A stretch of DNA of 64,000 bases from Micromonospora sp. WMMD1155 (GCF_029581275.1 NZ_CP120742.1:4898501-4962500), one strand, 5' to 3'; counted from the stretch's first letter, positions 25,806 to 34,996 are shown. Notes: generated by a model not told the origin, from the letters alone. Numbers and translations are program-made.

Positions 25806-26423
25806 ATGGCTGCCCAGACCAAGGTAGCGGTGATCTACTACAGCGCGACCGGCATCACGTACCAGATGGCGCAGGCCGTGTGCGAGGCCGCCGGGGACGC
25901 CGGCGCCGACGTGCGGCTGCGTAAGGTGCGCGAGCTGGCGCCGGACGAGGCGATCCGCTCCAACTCCGGCTGGCAGGCCCACCACCTGGAGACCCAGGAC
26001 GTGCCCGAGGCGATGATCGACGATCTGGCCTGGGCCGACGTGGTGATCCTCGGCGCGCCGACCCGCTACGGCCTGATCGCCGCCCAGCTGAAGCAGTTCA
26101 TCGACACCACCGGCCCGCTCTGGGCCCAGGGCGCGCTGGCCAACAAGGTCTACTCCGCCTTCACCTCGACGGCCACCTCGCACGGCGGGCAGGAGACCAC
26201 GTTGACCTCGCTGTTCAACGTCTTCTACCACTGGGGCGGTGTGGTGGTGACCCCCGGCTACACCGACACCAGCCAGTTCATCGCCGGCAACCCCTACGGC
26301 CCCTCGCACACGAGCAACAACGGCGAGATCGCCCCGGACGCCGTGGCGCTGGGCGCCTGCGCGCTCACCGCCCGGCGGGCGGTGCAGCTCGGGGCCGCGT
26401 TGAAGGCGGGCCTGGGCAGCTGA
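25806..26423 (+). CDS. wrbA: NAD(P)H:quinone oxidoreductase, WrbA type
   Basis: 205 residues, flavodoxin fold. FMN phosphate loop YYSATGITYQMAQ; the family motif GAPTRYGLIAAQLKQFIDTT, GPLW; and AFTSTATSHGGQETTLTSLF, NVFYHWG; ending TPGYTD, GNPYGPSHTSN. WrbA reduces quinones by two electrons, protecting from redox cycling. It appears monocistronic and is convergent with the anthranilate synthase, from which it is separated by a hairpin. Confidence 0.95.
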   Translation: MAAQTKVAVIYYSATGITYQMAQAVCEAAGDAGADVRLRKVRELAPDEAIRSNSGWQAHHLETQDVPEAMIDDLAWADVVILGAPTRYGLIAAQLKQFIDTTGPLWAQGALANKVYSAFTSTATSHGGQETTLTSLFNVFYHWGGVVVTPGYTDTSQFIAGNPYGPSHTSNNGEIAPDAVALGACALTARRAVQLGAALKAGLGS

Positions 26424-26432
26424 CCGCGGAAG

Positions 26433-26481
26433 CGACCGGTGGCGCGGGCGGGGGCTCTCGGCCCGTCCACGCCACCGGTCG
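26433..26481. terminator. Bidirectional hairpin between wrbA and anthranilate synthase
   Basis: CGACCGGTGGCG (26433-26444) pairs perfectly with CGCCACCGGTCG (26470-26481); the interior also pairs partly. It lies between convergent genes, so it probably terminates both. Confidence 0.65.
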
Positions 26482-26508
26482 ATCCAGCCCTACCCCGAGG
26501 CGGAACGA

Positions 26509-28431
26509 CTATGCGCGTCCGCCCGTCGCGGACAGCTCGTCCGCCCGCGGTGCCGGCAGCAGGTCACTCAACAGCTCGGTCAGCACAGCCAGCCCGTCCG
26601 GGCTCAGCACCGACTCGGGGTGGAACTGCACCCCGGCGAAGCCGCGCCCCCGCAGCGCGTGCACGGCCCCGTCGCCCGGGTCCCGGGCCAACTCCACCGG
26701 CCCGTACGCGGTCTCCAGCCGATCGGCTTCCGCCCGGGCCGTGAACGTCGAGTAGAACCCGACCCGACGGGTCCTGCCGAACAGCGGCACCTCTCGCTGC
26801 AACCCCTGATAGGGCGCGTCCCTGCGGTGCAGCGGCAGCCCCAGCAGCCCGGACAGCACCTGGTGGCCGAGGCAGACCGCGAGGGTCGGCCGACCGGCCG
26901 CCAGCAGGCCGCCCAGCAGCTCCCGTACCGCCGTCATCTTCGGCTCGTCCGGGCTACCCGGGTCACCCGGCCCGGGGCCGGCGACCACCAGGTCGTACCC
27001 GTCGACCGAGCCGCTCGCGTGCCACGGTCGGGTGGTCACCGCGAGACCCAACGCGCCCAACTGGTGGGCCAGCATCCCGGTGAACGTGTCCTCGGCGTCC
27101 ACGATCAACGCGCGACGACCCACCAGCCCGGGGAGCTTGGGAGCGTCCGGTGCCCGCTGGTCCAGCCAGAACCGGGCCAGCGGCGCGTTGCGGCTGGCCA
27201 GCGCGTCGCGTACCGCCGGGTCGTCGGCCAGCCGCGCGACCGGCTCGTCCCCCCGGTCGGGCGCCGCCGGCCCGAGGCCGAGGGCGGCCAGCACACCGGC
27301 GGCCTTGGCGTGCGTCTCGGCCACCTCACCGGCCGCCGTCGAGTGTCGGACCAGGGTGGCGCCCACCGGCACCCGCAGCCGCCCGGCGGGGGAGATCTCG
27401 GCGGTACGGATCAGGATCGGCGCGTCGAGGGTCTGGCGGCCGGCCTCGTCGTGGCCGACCAGCGCCAGCACCCCGGAGTAGTAGCCCCGGCCCCGGCGCT
27501 CGTGTCGGGCGATCACCCGGCAGGCGTTCTCCATCGGGCTGCCCGTGACGGTCGGAGCGAACATCGTCTCGCGCAGCACGTCCCGGACGTCGCGGGTGCT
27601 CTGCCCGGCGAGCAGGTACTCGGTGTGCGCCAGGTGCGACATCTCCTTCAGGTACGGGCCGATCACCTGGCCGCCGTGCTCGGCGACCGTGGCCATCATC
27701 TTCAGCTCCTCGTCGAGCACCATGTACAGCTCCTCGACCTCCTTGGGGTCGGCGAGGAAACGCAGCAGCGCCTCCCGGTCCGGCGTGTCGCCGGCACGCC
27801 GGAAGGTGCCGCTGATCGGGTTCATCATCACCAGCCCGTCGTCGACGCTGACGTGCCGCTCCGGACTCGCGCCCACCAATGTCCGGGTGCCGGTGTGCAC
27901 CACGAACGTCCAGTACGCGCCGCGCTCGGCGACCAGCAGCCGGCGCAGCGCGGCGAGCGCCGCCACCAGCGGTGGACCCTGCACGGTGGCGTGCATGGTG
28001 CGGTGGATGACGAAGTTCGCGCCCTCACCCCGGCCGATCTCCTCGGCGAGCACCTGGTGCACGGTGCGCGAGTAGTCCTCGTCGGTGATGTCGAACGCGG
28101 CGTCGGCGGTGCGGACCTGCTCGTCGGGCAGCGCGGCCAGGGCGTCGGCCAGCGTGATCCGTCGATGGTCGCGGATCCGGAGGCACTCCAGCGGGGCGCC
28201 GTCGTCGACGCAGGCGAAGCCGCGTTCGGAGATCTGCCGGTACGGCACCAGTGCCAACGTCTGCGCCCCGGACGTACCCGGCGTCAGCGGGATGTCCGCG
28301 AGCCGTTCGACGGTGTCGACGGTGCCGGTGAACAGTTCCAGCTCGTCCGCGCCCTCGCGGCGTAGCAGGGCGAAGGGGCCGGGGTCGGCACCGCCGACGA
28401 TGGCGGTGAGCAGGTCGGTCAGGTGGGTCAT
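26509..28431 (-). CDS. trpEG: Fused anthranilate synthase (TrpE-TrpG type)
   Basis: 640 residues. The N-terminal ~440 residues are a chorismate-binding (TrpE/PhzE-like) domain with VGASPERHVSV, MMNPISGTFRRAGDTPDREA and TVTGSPMENACRVIARHERR. The C-terminal ~200 residues are a class I glutamine amidotransferase with Cys520 in AVCLGHQ and the His-Glu of VQFHPES. It should make anthranilate (or ADIC, if PhzE-like) from chorismate and glutamine. No phenazine genes are nearby. ATG 28431 has GGAG 6 nt upstream; an in-frame ATG 14 codons earlier is possible. A leader peptide with adjacent Trp codons lies upstream, indicating tryptophan-controlled attenuation and so a role in tryptophan biosynthesis. 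A fused trpEG with this control has been described in Streptomyces venezuelae. Confidence 0.88.
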   Translation of the reverse strand: MTHLTDLLTAIVGGADPGPFALLRREGADELELFTGTVDTVERLADIPLTPGTSGAQTLALVPYRQISERGFACVDDGAPLECLRIRDHRRITLADALAALPDEQVRTADAAFDITDEDYSRTVHQVLAEEIGRGEGANFVIHRTMHATVQGPPLVAALAALRRLLVAERGAYWTFVVHTGTRTLVGASPERHVSVDDGLVMMNPISGTFRRAGDTPDREALLRFLADPKEVEELYMVLDEELKMMATVAEHGGQVIGPYLKEMSHLAHTEYLLAGQSTRDVRDVLRETMFAPTVTGSPMENACRVIARHERRGRGYYSGVLALVGHDEAGRQTLDAPILIRTAEISPAGRLRVPVGATLVRHSTAAGEVAETHAKAAGVLAALGLGPAAPDRGDEPVARLADDPAVRDALASRNAPLARFWLDQRAPDAPKLPGLVGRRALIVDAEDTFTGMLAHQLGALGLAVTTRPWHASGSVDGYDLVVAGPGPGDPGSPDEPKMTAVRELLGGLLAAGRPTLAVCLGHQVLSGLLGLPLHRRDAPYQGLQREVPLFGRTRRVGFYSTFTARAEADRLETAYGPVELARDPGDGAVHALRGRGFAGVQFHPESVLSPDGLAVLTELLSDLLPAPRADELSATGGRA

Positions 28432-28489
28432 CGGAGTCTCCGTCGGGCTCGGCGCCGCCGTTGTGGCGGTCATCCGGCCGGGAGATCCG

Positions 28490-28512
28490 GCAGCCGCCTG
28501 GAGGGCGGCCGC
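28490..28512 (-). promoter_or_regulatory. Hairpin in the trpEG leader (attenuator component)
   Basis: On the transcribed strand GCGGCCGCC and GGCGGCTGC form a 9-bp stem (one G-U pair) around a CTCCA loop, starting 10 nt after the leader peptide stop and ending about 60 nt before the trpEG start. It could be the attenuator terminator or an antiterminator arm. Alternative pairings exist in the same leader (for example CCGCC with GGCGG near 28460-28475). Confidence 0.5.
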
Positions 28513-28522
28513 GTGGTTGGAG

Positions 28523-28582
28523 CTACGCGCGGGAGGTGGCCGCCGGGTCGGCGGGCCACCAACTGGTCGGTTGCGCGAGCAT
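28523..28582 (-). CDS. trpL: trp leader peptide (19 residues, Trp-Trp)
   Basis: The short frame ATG 28582 to TAG 28523 encodes MLAQPTSWWPADPAATSRA. Codons 8 and 9 are TGG TGG in the middle of the peptide, the classical arrangement for ribosome-stalling attenuation. It lies about 90 nt upstream of the fused anthranilate synthase and on the same strand, with GC-rich hairpins between. Tandem Trp codons are rare by chance in a 19-residue frame in exactly this position. Confidence 0.8.
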   Translation of the reverse strand: MLAQPTSWWPADPAATSRA

Positions 28583-28636
28583 GTGATCCACCTTACGCGC
28601 CCGTCGCCCGGTTCGCACCGGGTAACTTGACCGGCG

Positions 28637-30049
28637 ATGAACATTCTCGCGCTCGATCTCGGCACCTCCTCGGTTCGCGGGCTGGTGCTGGACGGGAACA
28701 CGCGTCCGCTGTCCGGTGCCCTCGCCCGGCGCAAGGTTGAACTCACGATCGGCGACGACGGGACCGGCACCCTGTCCGCTCCCGACTATCTCGCCTCGCT
28801 CGTCGAATGCCTGGACGAGTTGGCCGAGGCGGGGCACCTGCGCGACGTCGACCTGGTGGCGGTCTCCGCGCAGTGGCACTCGGTGCTCCCGTTGGCCCGC
28901 GACGGCGCGCCGATGGGCCCGGTGATCACCTGGCTGGACACCCGGCCCGCGCCGGTCGGCGGTACGGCGGGGCCGGCCGACCCGGACACCTTCCACCAGC
29001 GCACCGGCTGCTGGTGGCACCGCTCGTACTGGTCGATGCGGCTGCCCTGGTTACGCGAGCAGGCCGGTACGCCGATCGCCCGGTTCGTGGGCCTGCCGGA
29101 GTATGTGCTGGGCGAGCTGCTCGACTCGGCTCCCATGTCGATCTCCCAGGCGTCCGGGACCGGTCTGCTGGACCTGCGCACCCTGCGCTGGGACGAGGAG
29201 GCGCTCATGCTGGCCGGGGCGCGGGCGCAGGACCTGCCGCACCTCGGCGCGCTGGACTGGCACGGTCGGCTCCGGGCCGACCTGGCCGGCCGTTGGCCGC
29301 AGCTGGCCCGGGCGCGCTGGTCACCCCCGGTCGGTGACGGCGGCGCCTCGAACGTCGGGTCGGGCTGTGTCGACCCGAGCCGGGCCGCCGTCACGGTGGG
29401 CACCTCCGCGGCCGTACGGCTGATGCAGCGGATCCCGGCCGGCGACCCGATGCCCCGGCTTCCCGAACGGCTCTGGCGTTACCGCGTCGACCACGACCAC
29501 GTGGTGACCGGGGCGGCGTACGCCTGCGGTGGCAACCTGTTCGCCTGGGCGGACCGGGAGTTGCGGTTGCCCCGGGGTGCGGAGCTGGACGCGGCGCTGG
29601 CGCTGGTGCCGATCGGCGGTGGCCGATCGGCCGACCCCCGTTTCGGCGGCGACCGGGCGCCCGGCCTGGCCCCGGCGGGCACCGGTGAGCTGCGCGGCCT
29701 GAGCTTCAGCACCACCGCGGTGGACATCCTGGCCGGTCTGATGCAGGGGGTGTGTGAGCTGGTCGCCGAGGATCTGGCGGTGCTGGAGTCCACGATCGAC
29801 AAACCGGTGGGTGTGGTGCTCGGTGGGGGCGCGGTGGCGGCGTCGACGTGGTGGCGGCAGTCCTTCGCCGCCGCGCTCGCACCACGACCGGTGTCGCACC
29901 AACGCAACCCGGAGATCGGGGCCACCGGTGCGGCACTGGTGGCGCTCGGCCGGTTCGGCGATGCGATCGACCTCGCCGACATCGGCCGGACGGACGAGCT
30001 GGTACTACCGACCACGGCAGGACGATCCCACCCGCAGTATCCTTCCTGA
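28637..30049 (+). CDS. FGGY-family carbohydrate kinase
   Basis: 470 residues. The N-terminal phosphate-1 motif is LALDLGTSSVRGLVLDG. The second domain has AAVTVGTSAAVRLM (phosphate-2) and VGVVLGGGAVAASTWWRQSF (adenosine), and the family end motif NPEIGATGAALVALG. This is the gluconokinase/xylulokinase branch of FGGY kinases; gluconate is a plausible substrate but cannot be fixed. It is divergent from the trp leader and stands alone. Confidence 0.88.
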   Translation: MNILALDLGTSSVRGLVLDGNTRPLSGALARRKVELTIGDDGTGTLSAPDYLASLVECLDELAEAGHLRDVDLVAVSAQWHSVLPLARDGAPMGPVITWLDTRPAPVGGTAGPADPDTFHQRTGCWWHRSYWSMRLPWLREQAGTPIARFVGLPEYVLGELLDSAPMSISQASGTGLLDLRTLRWDEEALMLAGARAQDLPHLGALDWHGRLRADLAGRWPQLARARWSPPVGDGGASNVGSGCVDPSRAAVTVGTSAAVRLMQRIPAGDPMPRLPERLWRYRVDHDHVVTGAAYACGGNLFAWADRELRLPRGAELDAALALVPIGGGRSADPRFGGDRAPGLAPAGTGELRGLSFSTTAVDILAGLMQGVCELVAEDLAVLESTIDKPVGVVLGGGAVAASTWWRQSFAAALAPRPVSHQRNPEIGATGAALVALGRFGDAIDLADIGRTDELVLPTTAGRSHPQYPS

Positions 30050-30070
30050 ACCACCGCTCAGCCCAAACCG

Positions 30071-30098
30071 TTGACAGTCCAACCAAGCCTGGTTGGAT
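30071..30098 (+). promoter_or_regulatory. Possible sigma-70-type promoter and hairpin before the conservon kinase
   Basis: TTGACA at 30071-30076, then 16 nt and TTGGAT at 30093-30098. The same stretch folds as CAGTCC...GGACTG with an inner CCAACCA / TGGTTGG (30075-30104), so it may instead be the kinase terminator or an operator. Confidence 0.4.
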
Positions 30099-30148
30099 GG
30101 ACTGCGCTCCCCGGACCGCGGCGGACGCGGTAGCACGGAGGAGGCAGG

Positions 30149-32689
30149 GTGGCGGCAGGTCCCGAGCCGGCGAACGGCGCGGTTTCGAACCATCGCCGGC
30201 GCCGCTTCGATGTCCGGGTGGTGGCGCACCGGCGACGGTCGCCGTTCCGGCTGCGCGACTGGCGGATGAGCACGAAGCTCGCCACGGTGCTGGTGGTCCC
30301 GTCGATGGCGTTCCTGCTGCTCGCCGGCGTGCAGACCAGTGACCTGGTGGGACGGACGACCGCGCTCAACGACTTCTCGCGTCAGGTCGGCATCGGCCGG
30401 CAGGTCACCGCGGCGGTGCATCAGCTTCAGCAGGAACGCGACCGCTCGGCGGGCGAGTTGAGCGAGTTGCGCAGGGGCGGTGACCGGTCGGCCGCGACGG
30501 CCAACCTGAAGCCGTTGCAGACGGCCACCGACCGGGCCGTCGCGGAGCTGAGCCGGGCGGCGGAGCCGCTGGCCGACGCCGACGCGTCCTGGCGGGTCGC
30601 CTTCTCCGAGGCGCTGGAGGCGTACGACCAGGTGATCGACATCCGCCCGGCGATCCCACCGGCGGTGCTCAGCAACGAGACCATCCTCAGCAACTACCAC
30701 CGGGCCGTCAACGCGTTGCTCGACCTGCTCGCCGAACCGACCCCTGGTCAGGGTCGGCCGGCGTTGAACGACGCGGTGTTGCGCTACGTCCAGATGGCCC
30801 GGGTGAAGGAACTCTCCTCCCGGGTGCGGGCGCAGCTCTACGCCGCCGGACGCGCCGGCGCGTACGGCACCGAGGACCGGGTGATCCTCAGCGATCTGCG
30901 TGGCCAGCAGTTGACCGCGCTCAGCGCGTTCCGGGTGGCTGCCACGTCCGACCAGGTCCGCCGGTACGACGAGACGTCGGTGAGCCCGACGTTCCTCGTC
31001 GCCACCCAGTTGGAGGAGCGCAGCCTTCCGGCCGGTAACGCGTCGCCGGAGGTGCTGCCCTCGGAGCAGTGGTGGGCGGCCAGCCAGCAGCGCCAGGAGC
31101 TGCTGCGCCAGCTCGAGGCGGGTGTGCTGGACGACGCCGTGCGGCAGGCCGACGACGCCAGCAGCGAGCAGTTGAGGACCACCCTGCTGGTGGCCGGCGG
31201 GGTGGTGGCGGTCCTGCTGGTCGCCCTGCTGATCTCGTTGCTCGTCGGCCGCTCGGTCGCGCGGTCGATGCGGTTGCTGCGGAGCCAGGCGCTCCGGATC
31301 GCGCAGGTCGAGCTGCCGGACGCGTTGGACCGTCTGAAGACCGTCACCGGCGGCGTGCCGGGCATCGATGTCGCGCCGGCGGTGGTCCGCTCGCTCGACG
31401 AGATCGGTGAGCTGGCCGAGGCGTTCGTGGCGGTGCACCGTAGCGCCGTCACGGTCGCCGTCGAGCAGGCGCTCATGCGGCGCAACGTCAACGCCATGTT
31501 CGTCAACCTGGCCCGCCGCAGCCAGGTGCTCGTGGAGCGCCAGCTCGAACTGCTGGACGACCTGGAGCGCGAGGAGAGCGACCCGGACCAGCTGGAGAAC
31601 CTGTTCAAGCTCGACCACCTGGCCGCCCGGATGCGCCGTAACGACGAGAGCCTGCTGGTGCTCGCGGGCACGGACTCCACCCGCCGCTGGAACCGGCCGG
31701 TCGGCCTCGGCGCGGTGCTGCTGGCCGCCGCCGCCGAGATCGAGCAGTACCAGCGGGTCCGGATCGACGCGGTGGCCGACGTGTACGTGGTCGGGCACGC
31801 CGTCGGCGAACTGGTGCACATGCTGGCGGAGTTGCTGGAGAACGCGACGGCCTTCTCGCGTCCGGACACGACGGTGGTGGTGACCGCGCGGGTCGACGCC
31901 GCGACCGCCCTGGTCGAGATCGCCGACCGTGGCCTGGGCATGAGCCCGACCGCGCTGACCGAGGCGAACGCGGTGCTGGCCAGCCCTCCGGCCGCGGACG
32001 TCGCGACGGTGGAGCGGATGGGCCACTTCGTGGTCAGCCACCTGGCCGCACGGCTGGGCGTACGGGTCAGGTTGGACGACCACCAGGGCGGTCTGGTCGC
32101 CCGGCTGGCGTTGCCCGCGGCTTTGCTCGCCCCGGCGGGCGCGGTGCAGGCGGATCTGCCCGCGCCGGCCCGCATGCTGGCGACGGGCGCCGCCCGCGGC
32201 GTGGTCCGCCAGCCCTCGGCCGTCGCCGAGGCCCACGTCACCGGGCCGGGCATCGCGGCACGGGACCTGCCGGTCGCCGGTCGGCCACCGGCCGCGGCCG
32301 TGCCGCGGCAGACCCGACCGGTGCCGCTGCGCGCCGAGGACGTGTTGACCCCGGCCGGGCGTGACGACGGCGGGGGTTGGTGGTCGCGGCAGGGCCCCGG
32401 CCCGTCCGCGCCGATCGTGCCCGCGTCGGGGATGCCACCGGCCGTCCCGGTCACGGCCGGCACGAACGAGCGGGGTCTTCCGGTGCGCGTGCCGATGGCA
32501 CAGTTGAGCGCGGTCACCAGATCGGCGCAGCCGACGGCGCCACCGACCCGCACCGACCCGGACCCGGAGGCGGTCGGCGGCATGCTCTCCCGGCTCTACA
32601 GCGGGGTGCGGCGCGCCGAGGCCGAGGACACCACCGAGATACCCGTGCCACCGTCCGGGGGGCACGACGAAGGGGGACGACGACAGTGA
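30149..32689 (+). CDS. NIT-domain sensor histidine kinase-like protein (CvnA type)
   Basis: 846 residues from GTG 30149 with GGAGGAGG upstream. A basic N-terminus leads to membrane segment 1 ([17 protein letters not shown]), then an extracellular nitrate/nitrite-sensing (NIT) helical domain (~60-330). Membrane segment 2 is [20 protein letters not shown], followed by a HAMP-like linker, a helical dimerisation region ([20 protein letters not shown]) and an ATPase domain with N-box [12 protein letters not shown] and G-box DRGLGMSP. The C-terminal ~150 residues are Pro/Ala-rich and disordered. No clear phospho-acceptor His is seen. This is the CvnA component of actinobacterial conservons, which signal with a roadblock protein, DUF742 and a small GTPase. 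The stop overlaps the next gene. Confidence 0.88.
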   Translation: MAAGPEPANGAVSNHRRRRFDVRVVAHRRRSPFRLRDWRMSTKLATVLVVPSMAFLLLAGVQTSDLVGRTTALNDFSRQVGIGRQVTAAVHQLQQERDRSAGELSELRRGGDRSAATANLKPLQTATDRAVAELSRAAEPLADADASWRVAFSEALEAYDQVIDIRPAIPPAVLSNETILSNYHRAVNALLDLLAEPTPGQGRPALNDAVLRYVQMARVKELSSRVRAQLYAAGRAGAYGTEDRVILSDLRGQQLTALSAFRVAATSDQVRRYDETSVSPTFLVATQLEERSLPAGNASPEVLPSEQWWAASQQRQELLRQLEAGVLDDAVRQADDASSEQLRTTLLVAGGVVAVLLVALLISLLVGRSVARSMRLLRSQALRIAQVELPDALDRLKTVTGGVPGIDVAPAVVRSLDEIGELAEAFVAVHRSAVTVAVEQALMRRNVNAMFVNLARRSQVLVERQLELLDDLEREESDPDQLENLFKLDHLAARMRRNDESLLVLAGTDSTRRWNRPVGLGAVLLAAAAEIEQYQRVRIDAVADVYVVGHAVGELVHMLAELLENATAFSRPDTTVVVTARVDAATALVEIADRGLGMSPTALTEANAVLASPPAADVATVERMGHFVVSHLAARLGVRVRLDDHQGGLVARLALPAALLAPAGAVQADLPAPARMLATGAARGVVRQPSAVAEAHVTGPGIAARDLPVAGRPPAAAVPRQTRPVPLRAEDVLTPAGRDDGGGWWSRQGPGPSAPIVPASGMPPAVPVTAGTNERGLPVRVPMAQLSAVTRSAQPTAPPTRTDPDPEAVGGMLSRLYSGVRRAEAEDTTEIPVPPSGGHDEGGRRQ

Positions 32690-33108
32690 CGACGTTGAGC
32701 CAGGAGGCGCGTGACCTGAGCTGGCTGGTGAGCGCGTTCGCGGAGCGGGTGCCGGGCGTGGCGCACGCGGTGGTGGTCTCCTCCGACGGGCTGTTGGTGG
32801 CGATCTCCGATCACCTGCCGCGCGACAACGCGGACAAGCTCGCGGCGGTCACCTCCGGGTTGATGAGCATCACCGCCGGAGCGGCCCAGATGTTCGACGG
32901 GGATGTCGTCAAGCAGACGGTGGTCGAGATGGGCCGCGGGTACTTCCTGGTGATGCAGATCCGCGACGGCTCGATCCTGGCCACGTTGGCCGCCGGTGAC
33001 GCGGACATCGGCGTGGTGGGCTACGAGATGGCCCGGTTGGCCAAGCAGGCGGGGGAGATGCTCACCCCGGCGCTGCGGGCGGAGTTGCAGCAGGCGTTGC
33101 CCCGCTGA
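32686..33108 (+). CDS. Roadblock/LC7 domain protein (CvnB type)
   Basis: 140 residues from GTG 32686 (GTGA overlap with the kinase; GGGGGA upstream). The roadblock fold is clear: [80 protein letters not shown]. In complete conservons CvnB is followed by cvnC (DUF742) and cvnD (Ras-like GTPase). Here a terminator and a convergent beta-glucosidase follow, so the unit is cut to two genes. Confidence 0.92.
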   Translation: MTTLSQEARDLSWLVSAFAERVPGVAHAVVVSSDGLLVAISDHLPRDNADKLAAVTSGLMSITAGAAQMFDGDVVKQTVVEMGRGYFLVMQIRDGSILATLAAGDADIGVVGYEMARLAKQAGEMLTPALRAELQQALPR

Positions 33109-33120
33109 GTGCGTCGGCCG

Positions 33121-33161
33121 GGGCCCGGACGGTCACCGGCTCATCCGAGCCGTCCGGGCCC
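33121..33161. terminator. Bidirectional terminator between conservon pair and beta-glucosidase
   Basis: Perfect 12-bp stem GGGCCCGGACGG / CCGTCCGGGCCC with a 17-nt loop, 12 bp after the roadblock stop and 23 bp before the end of the convergent gene. Confidence 0.7.
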
Positions 33162-33183
33162 GGCCGTCCGGGTGGCCGCGCGC

Positions 33184-34527
33184 TCAGAAGCCGCCGTCGG
33201 CGATGACGGAGCGGTACCACGCGGCGCTGCTCTTGGGCACCCGTCGCTGGGTCGCGTAGTCCACGTAGACCAGACCCCAGCGCTGGTCGTATCCGGCGTC
33301 CCACTCGAAGTTGTCGAGCAGCGACCAGACGTGGAAGCTCTCCAGTGGCACGCCGTCGGCGATGGCCCGGTGTGCGGCGGCGAGGTGGTCGCGCAGGAAG
33401 CTGATCCGGCCCGTGTCCTGGACGGTGTCGTCCGCGGCCAGGGTGTCCGGTGTGGGCAGCCCGTTCTCGGTGATGGTGAGTGGGATCGGGCCGTAGTCGC
33501 GGGTGACCCGGGTCAGCAGGTCGTACAGCCCCTCGGGGTAGATCTGCTGCCAGGCGGCCTCCGAGGTCACCCAGCGGTGTGCGGTGCCGCCGTCGGCGGT
33601 GACGTAGATCGGCGTGTAGTACTGCACGGCCAGCAGGTCGACGGGCGCGGAGATGATCGCCAGGTCACCGTCGCGGATGCCCTGGACCATCCGGCTGCCC
33701 GGGCCCAGGTCGGCCAGCACGTCTTCGGGATAGCTCCCCCGGAGGATCGAGTCGAGGTAGAGGCGGTTCTCGTAGCCGTCGTAGAGGTGGGCGGCCGCGG
33801 CGGCCTGCGGGGAGTCGTCGGCGGCGTAGCAGGGGTGCAGGTTGAGCGCCGGACCGATCCGGCTGTCGCTGCCACCGGCGCGCAGTGCGGCGACGGCGAG
33901 CCCGTGCGCGAGCTGCAGGTGGTGGGCGACCAGGTAGGCGGCGTCCGGGTCCTGCCGGCCGGGGGCGTGGTGGCCGGTGAGGTAGCCGTTCTGCACGACG
34001 GTCTTGGGTTCGTTGACGGTGAGCCAGGCCGGCACCCGGTCGCCGAGAGCGCGGAAGACCAGGTCGGCGTAGTCGGCGAAGCGGTGGGCGGTGTCGCGGG
34101 ACTCCCAGCCGCCGGCGTCCTGCAGTGCCTGGGGGAGATCCCAGTGGAACAGGGTGGCCATCGGGGTGATGCCGCGTTCGTGGAGGCCGTCGAGGAGGCG
34201 GCGGTAGAAGTCGAGCCCGCGTTGGTTGGGCGTGCCGGTGCCGTCGGGCTGGATCCGGGGCCAGGAGATGGAGAAGCGGTAGCTGCGCAGGCCGAGGTCG
34301 CGCATGAGGTCGAGGTCCTCGGCGTAGCGGTGATAGTGGTCGATGGCCACGTCGCCGGTGTCGCCGTTGCGGGTGCGCCCCGGGACGCGGCTGAAGGTGT
34401 CCCAGACCGATTCGCCGCGCCCGTCCTCCTTGGCGGCGCCCTCGATCTGGTACGCGGAGGTTGCCGCGCCCCAGCCGAAGTCCTCCGGGAAGCGGAGCGG
34501 GCTGGCGGGCCCATTAGGTATCGACAT
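33184..34527 (-). CDS. bglB: GH1 beta-glucosidase
   Basis: 447 residues, no signal peptide, so intracellular: it cleaves cellobiose and other beta-glucosides after import. GH1 residues: acid/base Glu173 in TVNEPK and nucleophile Glu354 in TENGLP. Other blocks are FPEDFGWGAATSAYQIEGAA, SISWPRIQPDGTG, TLFHWDLPQAL, QYYTPIYVTA and WSLLDNFEWDAGYDQRWGLV. The start is ATG 34527. A near-perfect CebR operator lies 39 bp upstream, so it is probably repressed by CebR in the absence of cellobiose. A divergent GH48 cellulase gene has two more such sites, making a small cellulose regulon. Confidence 0.95.
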   Translation of the reverse strand: MSIPNGPASPLRFPEDFGWGAATSAYQIEGAAKEDGRGESVWDTFSRVPGRTRNGDTGDVAIDHYHRYAEDLDLMRDLGLRSYRFSISWPRIQPDGTGTPNQRGLDFYRRLLDGLHERGITPMATLFHWDLPQALQDAGGWESRDTAHRFADYADLVFRALGDRVPAWLTVNEPKTVVQNGYLTGHHAPGRQDPDAAYLVAHHLQLAHGLAVAALRAGGSDSRIGPALNLHPCYAADDSPQAAAAAHLYDGYENRLYLDSILRGSYPEDVLADLGPGSRMVQGIRDGDLAIISAPVDLLAVQYYTPIYVTADGGTAHRWVTSEAAWQQIYPEGLYDLLTRVTRDYGPIPLTITENGLPTPDTLAADDTVQDTGRISFLRDHLAAAHRAIADGVPLESFHVWSLLDNFEWDAGYDQRWGLVYVDYATQRRVPKSSAAWYRSVIADGGF

Positions 34528-34565
34528 GGATTCTCCTCATGGATACGGGGCCACCGCCGAAGATT

Positions 34566-34579
34566 CGGGAGCGCTCCCA
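34566..34579. promoter_or_regulatory. CebR-type operator upstream of bglB
   Basis: CGGGAGCGCTCCCA differs at one base from the CebR consensus TGGGAGCGCTCCCA, and is a palindrome. It lies 39 bp upstream of the bglB start and would overlap its promoter. Confidence 0.85.
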
Positions 34580-34738
34580 TGATAGGGCAGACGCGGCCTG
34601 CCGGTCATCCGTCCGTCCTGACGGCCGGGGCTGGCGGGGTGGTGGCGGGTATGGCCCCGAGCAGCGAACGAGGCCGTCCGGGCGGCGCACCGCGCCTGTC
34701 CCGTCGGCCTCTTTTCCTATCGTGTACGGGGGTTTAGT

Positions 34739-34771
34739 GTGGGGACGGGGGAGGGCAACCCCCGTCCCCAC
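34739..34771. terminator. 13-bp hairpin in the bglB-GH48 intergenic region
   Basis: GTGGGGACGGGGG and CCCCCGTCCCCAC form a perfect stem with a 7-nt loop. It lies between the two divergent genes, so its purpose is not obvious: no gene ends here. It could separate divergent transcripts or terminate a small RNA. Confidence 0.55.
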
Positions 34772-34875
34772 CGTAACTGCACACACGCACGCGGAATTTG
34801 GGTCCTGTCATGCGTGTCGCGCGGGAGCCGGGCCACGCGAGTGGCTCTGGTTCCACCTCCCTCCATGTGGCGGGA

Positions 34876-34920
34876 CGATGGTTGACGACGGCGTCCGGGC
34901 TGGCCCGTCGTCGACCATCG
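34876..34920. repeat. 16-bp inverted repeat in the GH48 upstream region
   Basis: CGATGGTTGACGACGG (34876-34891) pairs with CCGTCGTCGACCATCG (34905-34920) with one wobble position and a 13-nt loop. It lies upstream of the GH48 operators. The rest of 34580-35358 holds no gene I can support. Confidence 0.6.
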
Positions 34921-34982
34921 GTCGGGTTCCCCGACCCTGCCCGGAGGCAGCGCCGGCGATCTTCTAGTTGGAACCTTGTCGA

Positions 34983-34996
34983 TGGAAGCGCTCCCA
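34983..34996. promoter_or_regulatory. CebR-type operator 1 upstream of GH48 gene
   Basis: TGGAAGCGCTCCCA, one mismatch to the CebR consensus, about 360 bp upstream of the GH48 start. Confidence 0.8.

Noticed and set aside
26620..28365. 581-codon plus-strand frame opposite trpEG
   Set aside because: Shadow of the real minus-strand gene.
26509..28431. Phenazine biosynthesis gene (phzE)
   Set aside because: The fused architecture fits, but no other phenazine genes are nearby and a Trp-codon leader precedes it, so a tryptophan role is preferred.
28523..29020. 165-codon minus-strand frame that ends with the trp leader peptide
   Set aside because: Only its last 19 codons, the leader peptide, make sense; the rest is antisense to the FGGY kinase.
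30005..32665. 886-codon minus-strand frame opposite the conservon kinase
   Set aside because: Shadow frame; the plus strand encodes a recognisable kinase.
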